Source of the DNA: Nymphaea colorata
Lineage: Eukaryota > Streptophyta > Magnoliopsida > Nymphaeales > Nymphaeaceae
Direction: 5' to 3'
Length of the DNA: 64,000 nucleotides
Assembly: GCF_008831285.2 (NCBI RefSeq)
Contig: NC_045144.1
Location: forward strand, 5,602,575-5,666,574
The translations under genes and the position numbers were made by a program. The notes below the pieces were generated by a model, which was given only the letters and a program-made list of their open reading frames with translations, did no database searches and was not told the DNA's origin. Numbering within the stretch: position 1 is the stretch's first letter; each line of letters begins with the position of its first letter. This document shows positions 1 to 10,830 of the stretch, one piece after another.

Positions 1-2304
1 GGCCCTAGGTCGTTGCCCACATCATAATGATAACTCGGCCATGAGCAAACATTTGCATGAAGTAAATAAACAATCATCATGCTCAATCAATTTAATGCAT
101 TAGCATACTTTCACATATATCATCATTACCGTGTTTGCATGATCAAATATGCTCATGTCAGAGCTAAAGCATGAGTTTATCATTAAACAACTCACTCTTG
201 GAACTGAATATCGAGCCACAGCTCGAGTTCCCTATTTGAGTTGGCACCTACTTTCAAAAGAGGATACAATTAAATAACATGCATGTATGGATGAGCATAT
301 ATTCAAATAATCAAACTGAACTTAATTAACTTAAGCCATTTGCTTAAACTTGCAACTTAGTTGAAGCCTACTAAATCTCAACTTTGCTTAGTCTAAGCAC
401 TCTATAAACTACATGATTATTCTAAATTTCTAATTATGTATTATTAACATTATAACTCTGTGTAGTCAATTGCCCGCTTGGCTATATCTCGACCCTGGGT
501 ATGGCCAAGGTTATTTAACCAAAACTAGCTTGTAGTAGGCCAAATTCTACTAGTAATAAGGGCAGATTAAGGCTAAATGGGTCCCACAGCCTAGTCTAGT
601 CTGGCCCACTGTCAAGTTTCACGATACAATAAACAGGTGCGTGGTTTGACATGGATTTCGACAAGCACAGACAATTAAGCCGCGCAAACACTGATGGCAT
701 AGTTCAGCTCATATGCACTACATGCGAAACAAGAGGGTTCAAGTTTTCTAACAAAAGTTCAGCATCATCTCGATTACCCTTTCTGATTTTCTGGATTTCG
801 ATCTTTCGGAATCGTGAAGAATAGCTGCAAAGTGCAGCCTAAGAGAAGCAATTAAAGTTTCTAGGGTAAACAATCTAAAATTTTACATGTAATCTGAAAA
901 ATTGCAATAACTTTCATTATACCTGATATTTTAGCAAAGTCTCAGCTCCAAGTGATTACGAAACACGCGAGAGGAAGGATTCGGCAAAGTTTAGTTGCCG
1001 ACGGACACTTTCTCTCTACTCAACTTTCTCTCTCTACCCCCTCTTTCTCTCTCCTCTCTCTCTCTCTCTACTTTCTCTCTTTCTCCCTCTTGTCTCTCTT
1101 TCTCCTCCTCTCTCTTTTTCTCCTCTCCTCCCTCTTTCTCTTCTTCTCCATCTTCCTCCTCTCCCTTTTTTCCTCTCCTCTCTTTCTCTTATCTCTCTTC
1201 CTCTTCTCCCTGACATTGCATTCCAAAGGGGGTGGCAACCCCTATTTATAGTCAAAATTTATTATTGTGGTACTACTTATATCATATTTTATAGTAATCT
1301 ATCTTGAGGAGGTTTAGAAAATTGATAATATATTTTGAGAAAATTTGTTCAATTAATTGGATTTAAATGATTAGTTTCAATTCCGGTTTAGCTTAGTGTC
1401 TAATCTTAGCTTAAGAGCTCTAATATGTTATTAAGTGGGTATTTAAGCTCTTAAATTGACATCATCTAAACATAATTATTATTGGCATAATTTAATCTCG
1501 ATTAGCTAATTATTAATCTACACCTGGTCATGGCTGAAAATTGCCTTTGACCAAAGACCATAATACCTGGGTCTTGGACTATTTTAGCCTCCTAGTTTGA
1601 CTGTGAATGTGGTCGTAACCATTGGACATCCATTTTCTGTCTGGTTCAAAACATGAGCAAGACTAGGTCATATACTTTTTATATGTATTAATATTTTCAA
1701 ATTCTGAGGTAGTGTCTTAGCAATATACACACAAAAACACAGTAGGGTTCAGGAAATTTTAGGGCTAAAACTGTAACTTGTAACTTATTTCTGATGCCAA
1801 GAACTTGTATGTTACATATTTTAGTAAATACACATGATCACTCTTCCTTGACATTTATTCTAAAATTGATCTGTACTTTTGTAAAAGGTATTTAAAGCGA
1901 AAACTATGCATCTAATTAACTTTAACCAATTCACACAAAGTGAGTTGTCAGATTGAGCCTTAGAGAAAGGTTCAGTGATAACTCAAATTATTCAACATAT
2001 AAGAAAACACCTTTTGTTACTTCAAAACTAAATCAAGCAGAAAAAACGTGTGTAAAAAAAAATTACAAATGGTTCAAACTAAAATATGATAATTAGCATA
2101 ATTTAATTGAAAAAGAACAAACGGAAACAATCTTAGCTATTCCTAAACTACACTTCAAGGACGTGCATTTCTTCTTAATTCCAAGCTATCCAAGGGTGTG
2201 GCAGCCTCCAATTTGTACATACTTATCCTCCTTGGTAGTCAAATACCCAATGCATCTTTGATTTAGATGTCCTTCAGTTCCACACATTAAACAAAACAAA
2301 GACA
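1..2304. other. Gene-free AT-rich stretch
   Basis: I see no exon, RNA gene or intact transposon here. Both strands were read for upstream exons of the alpha-amylase at 10111 and for retrotransposon domains, without result. The only structured part is the polypyrimidine tract at 1015-1212. Confidence 0.5.
1015..1212. repeat. Polypyrimidine (CT-rich) low-complexity tract
   Basis: About 200 bases are almost purely C and T on the plus strand, built from CTCTCT, CTTT and CTCC runs. It stays open in several frames on both strands only because of its composition, so the Ser/Leu-rich and Arg/Glu-rich translations should not be read as proteins. Confidence 0.9.
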
Positions 2305-2312
2305 AAACTACC

Positions 2313-2675
2313 CTAAGTCACATGGGTACGGCTACGGTTTGGGTACGGGTACAGAGATACGTGTACGGACACGACAACTTAAAAAAATGTAGGTACGAGG
2401 GTACGACAGGATATATGTATGTATATATGCAAAATAACACAAAAAATCAAAATGAAAGCAACATTTTAATAAACAAGTGATATAAATAAAAACATTACAT
2501 GTTAATGAACAATAACTATAAGAATAGAATGAAAAGTAAGGTGAAAAAAATTAAATCAAAGTAAAATTAAGCACTTTGGATCTATAGGTACCCCAAGTGT
2601 GTCCAAGTACCCATTTTGGTTACGGGTACAATGACACGGGTACGTGGACCTTACTAAAGTACCCATGTGACTTAG
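2313..2675. mobile_element. MITE-like element, copy 1 (CTAAGTCAC ends)
   Basis: The two ends are inverted copies: the left reads CTAAGTCACATGGGTAC and the right, reverse-complemented, also begins CTAAGTCACATGGGTAC. The flanks are AAACTACC on the left (2305-2312) and AAACTACA on the right (2676-2683), an 8-bp target duplication with one mismatch. It is 363 bp, with GGGTACGGGTAC-type repeats near both ends and an AT-rich core. It has no coding capacity, so it must have been moved by a related autonomous element. The 8-bp duplication fits the hAT superfamily; that assignment is inference. Confidence 0.75.
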
Positions 2676-2822
2676 AAACTACATAAACACATTTGAAAAG
2701 GGTTTTCAAAATTTTAATACTAACTAATCTAGTTCTTTTGGAAAACAAAATCCTATAGAAGCCCAGAAGCCTAATACTTGACCTGAACCACTTTAAATAT
2801 GAACCAAAGCATGTGAAAGAAG

Positions 2823-3572
2823 TGTTGAAACCTATGTCACATGGGTGCGGGTACAATATGGGTATGGGTACAGCGGTACGGGTTTGGACACGGCGGCAAT
2901 TTTGAAAATTGTGGTTACGCGGGTACGCGAATTTTATATTTTCAAAAATGATAAAAAAAAGCATTAATAGTCTTATAATCTTAAAAAATCTCAAAATTAA
3001 ATAAAAATGAGAGGAAAATATAGAATCTTATTGGAATGGAAATATAAAAGAAGGGAAAATAAAAAAATAGAGAAAAAAATTCAAGGAAAAATAAAAAAAA
3101 GAGAAAAAAATTAAGTTTGAAAATATAATTCTAAAAGCTTTAAAATGCAGCCGTACCCGTACCCATGTCGTCGTACCCACATACCGACACGGGTACTTGG
3201 GCAAATGTGGCATACCCGTGTCACATAGGTTGAAACCAATAGTGAGGAGAGATAAGAGAACCGGAAAATCGTCTTTCATTAGCCCTAATCTCTACTTAAA
3301 TAGAGATTGGTAGGAAATTTACAAGGAAGTCCTCTTTATTACAGCACATTCAAGACACATTAAAAATTTGACAAGTTTACGTCTAACTAGCCAATCTCAA
3401 TACTCCCCTTCAATTGGATTATAGATATCTATTATGCTTAGCTTGTCACATCTCAAGAATATAGAACTAGGAACTGGTTTGGTAAGAATATCCGCCACTT
3501 GTTCTTCTGATGCAACATGAACTGTAGATTATGTCATGACTGCACAATATCCCAAATATAGTGGCAATCAAA
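2823..3572 (-). mobile_element. Truncated Ty1/copia remnant (3' LTR plus RNase H end), split by a MITE
   Basis: The LTR begins with TGTTGAAAC at 2823, like the LTR of the complete element at 4203. It is cut after nine bases by the MITE at 2832-3228 and resumes at 3237, running to about 3402. It is followed by a polypurine tract (minus strand; plus CTCCCCTT at 3403-3410). From there to about 3572 the minus strand encodes the C-terminal end of copia RNase H, with matches to DCHYIWDIVQS and to a QVADILTK-type motif, including one in-frame stop. The rest of the element is missing. It is a relative of, but clearly diverged from, the element at 4203-9139. Confidence 0.75.
2832..3228. mobile_element. 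MITE-like element, copy 2 (CTATGTCAC ends), inserted in an LTR
   Basis: A 397-bp element whose left end reads CTATGTCACATGGGTGCGGG and whose right end, reverse-complemented, reads CTATGTGACACGGGT. It is flanked by a perfect 8-bp direct repeat GTTGAAAC at 2824-2831 and 3229-3236. That repeat is part of the beginning of a copia LTR, so the MITE jumped into the LTR after the retrotransposon was in place. The core is AT-rich and non-coding. It shares the end motif and target length with the elements at 2313 and 46672. Confidence 0.85.
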
Positions 3573-4202
3573 GTTATAGGTACGTGGGTTTTGCCCATGT
3601 ACCTGTACTAGTACCGCGGTACACCGATTGTGGTACGTTGTGGTATGTTTGAATTGGTTCAAAGTTAGAACCGATCCAAACCATTTTAAATTACACGATC
3701 TTTGCCCGCAGCCTCTGCCCAATGCTTCTTCCTCCTTACCTTCTAACTTAGCTACGGAACTATGTTAGTTGATGAGTATAAGTTTACAAGCATGTTAAAT
3801 TTGTTGACCAGAATAATTCTGGGCAAGACTGAAAGGTGTAAAAGATTTGAATAGGAATTGAATATAAAAATTAACAATAAGGTCGTATCTTTGGGATACA
3901 TGGTGTTTTCACAATTGGTTAAGGCAGTTTGTCAAGCAGAGTGTACATAAAGAATGGGAAGTTCAAAGCCAACAAACTGGGGAGTGATATTGGACTGTGT
4001 CCCTGTAGTCCACACCTGTAAGGCTGTAACCACACCAGCACCTGTGGGGCTGTACCGGCACCCATATCTGTACCCATGTGACATAGAAAATAATGGAAAT
4101 AAGATTAAAATTGAAGAGTCTATGACTAGTGACATAGAAAATAATGAAAATAAGATTGAGATTGAAGAGTCTATGATTACTTTCCTATCCAAACTTGAAA
4201 AG
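3573..4202. other. Spacer between two copia elements
   Basis: No gene is seen. It carries GGTAC-rich sequence like the MITE ends around 3575-3660 and an orphan right MITE end (CCCATGTGACATAG near 4074-4087) for which I found no left partner. The 51-bp tandem duplication at 4078-4179 follows directly. Confidence 0.4.
4078..4179. repeat. Tandem duplication, 2 x 51 bp
   Basis: The 51-bp unit starting GTGACATAGAAAATAATG occurs at 4078-4128 and again at 4129-4179 with a few substitutions. The duplicated block starts exactly at the orphan MITE end. Only two copies exist, so it is a local duplication rather than a satellite. Confidence 0.85.
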
Positions 4203-4452
4203 TGTTGAAAAAGATGGAGAAAAGAGAGGGAACACAAGAGCACGAGAGGGAGAGAGAGAGAGAGAGAGTGTGTGAGAATCAACTATTATCCCTCCATTGC
4301 TAACCCTAATCTCTTGCTTAAAGAGAGAATAGGGGTCGGCTAGAGTCTTTACACAAGAGAGACACATAAAGATATAAATGACTAAAGAAGACTCTAATTT
4401 TTAAATAATAAAAAAACTACCACACTTAAATATAAACTTTCTAATTTCAACA
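4203..4452 (-). repeat. 3' LTR of copia-1
   Basis: It runs from TGTTGAAA to TTTCAACA (plus-strand reading) and is nearly identical to 8895-9139, with a longer GA run near its left end. The flanking AAAAG is the left half of the target duplication. Confidence 0.93.
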
Positions 4453-4460
4453 CCCCCCCT
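4453..4460 (-). other. Polypurine tract of copia-1
   Basis: Plus CCCCCCCT, i.e. AGGGGGGG on the element strand, lies directly against the 3' LTR. This is where plus-strand DNA synthesis starts in LTR retrotransposons. Confidence 0.85.
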
Positions 4461-4466
4461 CAAACT

Positions 4467-7400
4467 GGAGCATAGATATCAATCATGCTCAGCTTGTTAC
4501 AACATCTAGAGAAATCACCAATGGGAAGAGCCTTAGTAAACATATCTGCCGCCTGATCTTCAGAACCTACATGAACTGTAGACACAACACCTCCTTGTAT
4601 AAGATCCCGAATATAATGACAATCGACCTCTATGTGCTTTGTTCTCATGAAATATTGGATTATTTGCAATGTAAGTGGCAGCCTTGTTATCACAGTACGT
4701 TTTCATAGGAAGAGGAACTTGAATACTCATATTTGTTAGCATAGACTTAACCCAAGTCATCTCAGTAGCCGTTTGAGCCGTTGCTCTATATTCAGATTCT
4801 GCACTTGATCTCGAAACTACATTTTGTTTCTTGCTTCTCCATGATATTAGGTTGCCCCCAACAAAGATACAGAAGCCTGTGGTGGATTTTCTGTCATCAA
4901 CAGACCCTGCATAGTCAGCATCACTGTAAGCAAAAATTTCTAGAGATTCCCCTTTGTTGAAAAAAAGACCCTGCCCGGAGATGACTTTAGATATTTCAAA
5001 ACCATCAATGCAGCATCCCAATGGACTTTTCTAGGTTTTTTCATGACATACAGAAGCTTGCCAATAAGTGACATGTAAGATCGTGAATCCACTAGCTCCG
5101 ATTGATCATCATGAAGATGAAGACGTGGATTCATAGGAAGATTAGCCAGCTTGGCTCCTAACATCCCTGTATCCTGCAGTAGGTCAAGTACATATTTTCT
5201 CTGAGACAACACTACAACTTCTTTGTTATGAGCAACCTCAATCCCAAGAAAATATCACAAGTGACCAAGATCTTTCATGACAAAGTGTTTCTGAAGGAAA
5301 GTCTTTGTAACCGAAATTTCTTTATCACAATCACCTGTCAAGATAATGTCATCAACATAAACTACCATAACCACTATACCTTTGGAGCTCTTCTTGATGA
5401 ATAGAGAATGGTCCAAATGAGATCTTTCAAATCCACACTATGAAACGACCTCAGATAATTTGTGAAACCATGCCCTAGGACTTTGTTTAAGTCCATAAAT
5501 TGCCTTCTTCAGACGACACACTTTTCTACACTCCCCCTGTCGCTCGAACCCTGGGGGCTGCTGCATATATACAGTCTCTTCAAGATCACCATGGAGAAAG
5601 ACATTCTTTACATCCAGCCAAAACATATGCCAATTAGAGTGTACCGCAACAGAGATAATGAGCCGAATAGTACCCAACCTGGCCACAGGAAAGAAAGTCT
5701 CAAAGAAGTCAACTCCATATGTCTGAGTATAACCCTTAGCCACTAATCGAGCCTTATATCTCTCTACAGACCCATCTGAATGGTACTTGACTGTAAAGAC
5801 CCATTTAGAGCCAACAATATCACAATTTGAAGGAGGATCAACCAATTCCCATGTACCACGATGTAAGAGAGCATCTATCTCATCTTGCATGGCTTTTCGC
5901 CATTTACAGTCTAGTAGTGCTTGTTGATGACTAGTCGGTACAGTATGGACTGTCATAGCATGAAGAAACTGCTGTAAGTTGTCATCAAGGTGGTCAGTGG
6001 AAACAATTTGTGAGATAGGATGCAAAGTACACTGTCTCTTGCCTTTGCGCAGGACTATAGGCAAGTCCTGAGAAGGATCAATGTCAGGTATACTTACTTC
6101 AATGGAGCTCACATCCTGAGAAGATGATGGTCGACCATGAGAGGGATCCTGCCGACGCGTGTATACCAATGGAGGGTCCTGGAATCTATTCATAGTCAGA
6201 GTAGGAAAGGGGAAAGACTGCAACGGGACTGGAGGGATAGGTAGAGGAATATGACATGGCATCTCAGATGACACAGAAGTAGGACTAAAGTAGGACTGAG
6301 ACTCGAAGAAAGTGACATCCGCACTGATATACTCTTTGTGAGTTATCGGATCAAAGCACTTGTACCCTTTTTGGTTTCAAGGATAGCTAATGAACACACA
6401 CTTAATGGCTTGAGCAGCAAGTTTATCATGTTTAGGCCCAAGGATGTGAACAAAACAAGTACAACCAAATACTTTTGGTGCAATAGGAAATAAGCTTCGA
6501 TTGGGATAAACAAGTTTAATTGGTACTTTGTTGTCAATGGAGGATGATGGTAAACGATTTGTCAGGTAGCAAGCCATGAGTATGACATCACCCCATAAGT
6601 ATGCAGGTACATGATTATGAAGCATTAGGGTATGAGCAACAGTTAGAAGTTGTCTATGTTTTCATTCGACAACTCCATTCTGTTGTGAGGTGTGAGGACA
6701 TGTAAATTGGGGAGAGTATCCATTTTCAGCATAAAAGGTCATTAAGGTAGATGATTTGAATTCAAGAGCATTATCGGTGCGAATACACTTAACCAGAGAA
6801 CCAAACTGAGTTTTTATTTCAATAATCAAGTTTTTAAGAATAGGTACTACTTCAGACCTTTCTTTCAAAAGAAATACCCAACTAACTCGAGAGTAATCAT
6901 CAACAACAACCAGAAAATACCTAAACTTAGATCGGCTAGCAACCCTGCTAGGACCCCACACATCAACATGAAGAAGATCATACAACCCTTGACTTGATGG
7001 ACTAAGAATCGAAGGAAAACTATTACGAGTATGCTTGCCAAGTTGACAGGCCTCACACTGAAATGACTCTAGGACTGAAAGGTGAGGTAGGATGGAACGG
7101 AGCTTGGACCCCGAAGGATGACCGAGCCTGAGATGCCACTGAAAGGGTGTAGAATCTGATGTAGAAGAGGTAGCAGCAAGACCTACAGGGACCGACAGGA
7201 TGTAGACGCCCCATTTTTCATAGCCACCACCAATAGTCTTCTCAGTTTGTAAGTCCTGAAATGAGCATGCACCGGGGTAAAAAATAATGCGACAATGTAA
7301 ATCAGTAGTCAACTGTTTAACAGAGAGCAAATTGGAGGGAAACTCAGGAGCGTATAAGACATGTGGAATGGTCATAGACTGAGAAAGCTTCACATCTCCA

Positions 7401-7748
7401 TAACCCAATATAGGTGACATTCTGCCATCTGCAATTTTAACATGATGCGGCTGAGAGAATCTATGCAACATAGTGAACAAACCAGGTCTACTGCAGAAAT
7501 GTCTCGATGCTCTTGAGTCAATAATCCAAGAGATACTTGAATCAGGCGTGGATATACCCGTAGAGAGAGCTCGATCAATCAAAGTAGTGGAAGTTGAAGC
7601 TTGTGAGGCTTTGTATGCCAAAAACTGCTCATACTCAGATCTGTCAATGCTAACTGTCAATGCTAACTATGACTGTAGATCCAAAAAAGGAAGGATTCCC
7701 AGTTCCTTTATAATCATTCCCACCATCTGGTTTGATAATCTCAGCCAT
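4467..7748 (-). pseudogene. Copia-1 pol polyprotein, multiply disabled
   Basis: In minus-strand order: an ATG at 7748 opens a short stretch that leads into protease (SWIIDSRASRHF, with DSRA in place of the usual catalytic DSGA), the integrase zinc region and core to about 6400, reverse transcriptase with YVDD at 5348-5359, and RNase H with SDADYAGS and DNKAAT. Lesions that I can see are: a 13-bp tandem duplication at 7641-7666 that shifts the frame; stops at 6662-6664, 6377-6379, 5438-5440 and 5255-5257, each flanked by in-frame homologous sequence; an in-frame loss of roughly 17 codons near 5040, where a TRPD-type motif normally lies; and frameshifts near 4968 and 4650. At least one stop fits a CGA to TGA change, as expected from cytosine methylation. 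It cannot make a functional polyprotein. Confidence 0.9.
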
Positions 7749-8882
7749 AATAAACACAGAAGGGAGCACCAAAACAATTTTGTAGCAGTTTGAACACACA
7801 AAATAATGTCCAACTTATAATTAATCAGTCAGGTAAGGGGCTGATCAACAACACAGAATTCAACACTATCACTCGCAATCGCAGCACCACTGTTGCACAT
7901 CAAGGGGCTGATCAGCAAAGTGGAAATCAACAATATCACGCGCAGCACCACTGCCACATGCCACTAATGTCACAGCGATGATTATGTCAACATCTTCTAA
8001 GTATATGTATACTTTTTCACAAAAACTTATTTTCAGACAACTTCAGAACTTCCAACGTGACCTCAAACTTCAGCAACATAAGAAAACAGTGTTGTGCATC
8101 ATTCCACGACTTCTACTGAAAAAAATAACCAGACTTGCCTGCACGACATTGGTTTCCTCCACACGACTTCAAGAATGCATCGACCTAGGTTTTTAAGAAA
8201 CCCTAGCTTGAGCAAACGAATCTGCCCAAGATGTGCGCAGTCTTGCTCACAGAAGTCTGCCCTAGAAAATCAGACATGAGAGAGTAGAAAGGAAGTACCA
8301 ATAGATTGTGTAGGTCCCCAAATGTTCATGTTATAGCCGACAGTCTTGAGAGAGAAACGTCCTTAAGACATTAACCAATGTAGACTCCCTCACCGCTGTG
8401 CATATAAATTTCTGTTGATGTCCACAGCTTCAATGTATCGATGTCCAGAAATTGATTTTTTTTTTTTTCCTTTTATCAGATCTGATATGATCCACATTTC
8501 AGAACTGATCTTGTTGTCTCCCACACAGAACTGATCTTGTTAGTCTTCTTCAACAGCAGCAACCAAAAAAAAAACTTCTGATACAACCCTTTGCAGTCAC
8601 GTACCAGATCAGAAAAAAAAACTGTTCCACAGCAACTCCCACCCGCAACTTCCACGTAGTTGCTTATGCTGCACTACATCCATGTTAGGGACCTAATCAC
8701 ACATACCTCTCACGTGTGATTAGGTTCTCCTTCCACGTTGTCCACTATTTCTCGATCAGCAGAGAGAAGAGAGAAAGGAAGGGGTAGAGAAAGAAAAGGA
8801 AAGAAATAGGAAGAGATAGAATAGGAGAAGAGGTCGCCGGAAAATCACGTCAACCGTCACCGGAGAAGGATGGAGATAACCG
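7749..8882 (-). other. Copia-1 leader; gag expected here but not found
   Basis: The 1.1 kb between the primer-binding site and the start of the pol frame should hold gag. Reading the minus strand in all frames I find neither the gag signature around GENYxxW nor a CCHC zinc knuckle, and no long frame. It contains a direct repeat around GCTGATCA near 7840 and 7907, A-runs and pyrimidine runs. Either gag was deleted and replaced, or it is too degraded to see. Confidence 0.6.
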
Positions 8883-8894
8883 GCTCTGATACCA
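8883..8894 (-). other. Primer-binding site of copia-1
   Basis: Plus GCTCTGATACCA, i.e. TGGTATCAGAGC on the element strand. It is complementary to the 3' end of plant initiator tRNA-Met and abuts the 5' LTR with no spacer. Confidence 0.93.
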
Positions 8895-9139
8895 TGTTGA
8901 AAAAGATGGAGAAAAGAGAGGGAACACAAGAGCACGAGAGGGAGAGAGAGAGAGAGTGTGAGAATCAACTATTATCCCTCCATTGCTAACCCTAATCTCT
9001 TACTTAAAAGAGAGAATAGGGGTCGGCTAGAGTCTTTACACAAGAGAGACACATAAAGATATAAATGACTAAAGAAGATTCTAACTTTTAAATAATCAGA
9101 AAACTACCACACTTAAATATAAACTTTCTAATTTCAACA
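8895..9139 (-). repeat. 5' LTR of copia-1
   Basis: 245 bp, TGTTGAAA to TTTCAACA, followed by the right target duplication AAAAG at 9140-9144. Compared with the other LTR it has a shorter GA run and a handful of substitutions. Confidence 0.93.
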
Positions 9140-9144
9140 AAAAG

Positions 9145-10110
9145 AGTCAAGTCCAAGTGTTAAAATCTGTCAAACAATTTTAAACGAAATATTTTTCCTA
9201 TCCTACAATCTACGACAAAACCCTAATTTCAAGGATTGGATGAAAGCTAGCCTAGGTAGATAAGTCAGCTCCCTTTTTTGTTCTTTAACCAGCACCAGTT
9301 TGAATTTTGGAATCAGCCATTGGCTTCTTTGGCAGCTTTACTCTCTAAAAAATAGAAACTAAAACCTCTAATTAATTGTTTATTTAATAAAATTTAACAG
9401 GGAAACAAAAGAACTAAAATAATCAACAATTGTTAGCCTGATTACAGCTCATACCACCTATTCTCCATAAAGATCTGAGTTTCCTAGTCAAAACGAAAAT
9501 TTTCTGACTGCTAAAAGCAATAAGAAGCAAACCCATGGGAGGAGATGGGTTAGAAGAAGAATGGGCCTAAACCTCTTTTTTGAAAGATGACACAACTTGT
9601 TGGAACCTTCAATTGTGCAGCCTGAGGAAAGGGATCCTGGGTTGCTTTAAGCAGCAGATATCAGTTAGGAAATGAATTTTGTTTCCTTTATTACAGAAAG
9701 AGACCTAAAAAGGAAGAGAAAAAGGTTCTATGGGTATCAAGATGGAATGTTTGTAAATTCCCAAAGTGCAAACATTATCTTGTAGTCATGATGCCTTTGG
9801 ATTTTGAGTTAGCTTGTTTTTGGTTCAATATGGTATCGAAAGCAATAGCTGTTTTTCCAGTTTGTTAGTCCCCATAAAAAAGTTCACGTTAGCCACGGCC
9901 TATAGGGCTGATCAGCTTGATTAATGCCAATCTTTATCCAATTCGAGCAACAGCGTGGAACGGTCAAAGACTAAGAATTTGTGTTCCCCTTTGGCTGGTG
10001 TCTTCAAATATTGCTTAGCTTTCTACGTGATACACTACATGTCTTGCTTTGTCTATCTACAAACAATTTAGTCACGGTAATTATTAATGTTTTCAATTGT
10101 TTTCGGACAG
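9145..10110. other. Probable intron of the amylase gene, no exon seen
   Basis: The first visible amylase exon starts at 10111 behind a splice acceptor, so this sequence is intronic if the gene is intact. I find no upstream alpha-amylase exons (none of the usual substrate-site motifs) here or further left. Confidence 0.4.
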
Positions 10111-10241
10111 GGAATCCTTCATTCTGCTCTCCACAACCAGTACTGGAGACTAATCGATCCTCAGGGAAAACCGACAGGAGTCATGGGCTGGTGGCCATCA
10201 CGAGCTGTGACATTTTTAGAGAACCATGACACTGGGTCCAC

Positions 10242-10286
<45 letters not shown>

Positions 10287-10481
10287 AATCATACATGTGG
10301 AACGTGTATTCTACTTGACAAGTGTGAATCAAGTGGACTTTCATGTACTAGTGAATTGTTGAATAACATCATTTTTCCTTTTCTCTAAGCACAGGGGCAC
10401 TGGCCATTCCCAAGGGATAAACTGACACAAGGATATGCATATATTCTAACACATCCCGGAACTGTAACTCTCTCTCTCTCT

Positions 10482-10513
<32 letters not shown>

Positions 10514-10830
10514 TGCTGTGTACACTGGCTAATTTTTATGAAACTGCTCGTGTGCAGCCTGTGATCTTCTACGATCATTTTTACGATTTTGGTCTTCGTG
10601 AAACAATAACAGAATTGATTGAAGCCAGAAGAAGAGCTGGCATACACTGCCGCAGCTCGGTAAAAATTTTTCATGCTAATAACGATGGGTACGTTGCCCA
10701 CGTCGGAGACAATCTTGTAATGAAGATGGGCTGTTTTGACTGGAATCCGTCCAAAGAAAACCAGTTGGAGGGGAGTTGGCAGAGGTTTGTCGACAGAGGT
10801 GCTGATTACCAGATTTGGCTTAGACAGTAA
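10111..10830 (+). CDS. Alpha-amylase, last three exons (3' part only)
   Basis: Alpha-amylase hydrolyses alpha-1,4 links of starch. Three exons join in frame: 10111-10245 (acceptor GGACAG, donor GTCTCT), 10395-10463 (donor GTAACT) and 10558-10830, ending in TAA. The joined sequence carries [17 protein letters not shown], the catalytic-site motif [14 protein letters not shown] and [19 protein letters not shown], then the C-terminal sheet domain ending in DYQIWLRQ. This is about 158 residues of a protein that is normally 400 or more. The absence of a signal for chloroplast or secretion cannot be judged because the N-terminus is missing. The wording of the motifs resembles the cytosolic plant family-2 type, but that subfamily call is tentative. 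No upstream exon is found within 10 kb, so it is a gene with a very long intron or a 3' fragment. Both introns begin with long CT runs. Confidence 0.88.
10247..10283. repeat. (CT)n microsatellite at an exon-intron border
   Basis: About 18 TC units start two bases after the exon end at 10245, so the repeat forms the start of the intron. Confidence 0.9.
10467..10514. repeat. (CT)n microsatellite at the next exon-intron border
   Basis: A second, slightly interrupted CT run starts four bases after the exon end at 10463 and occupies half of this 94-bp intron. Its position mirrors that of the first CT run. Confidence 0.9.

Larger units (their letters stand above)
4203..9139 (-). mobile_element. 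Complete but defective Ty1/copia LTR retrotransposon (copia-1)
   Basis: A 4937-bp element transcribed on the minus strand. It is bounded by LTRs of 250 and 245 bp (TG...CA) and by a perfect 5-bp target duplication AAAAG at 4198-4202 and 9140-9144. A primer-binding site for initiator tRNA-Met lies directly inside the 5' LTR and a polypurine tract directly inside the 3' LTR. The domain order is protease, integrase, reverse transcriptase, RNase H, which defines copia. The pol region is broken many times and no gag is recognisable. By eye the LTRs differ by about five substitutions plus small indels, so the insertion is old enough to have decayed but is not ancient. Confidence 0.93.

Noticed and set aside
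952-1255. Open frames on both strands (Ser/Leu-rich and Arg/Glu-rich)
   Set aside because: They are translations of a pure CT/GA tract; composition alone keeps them open.
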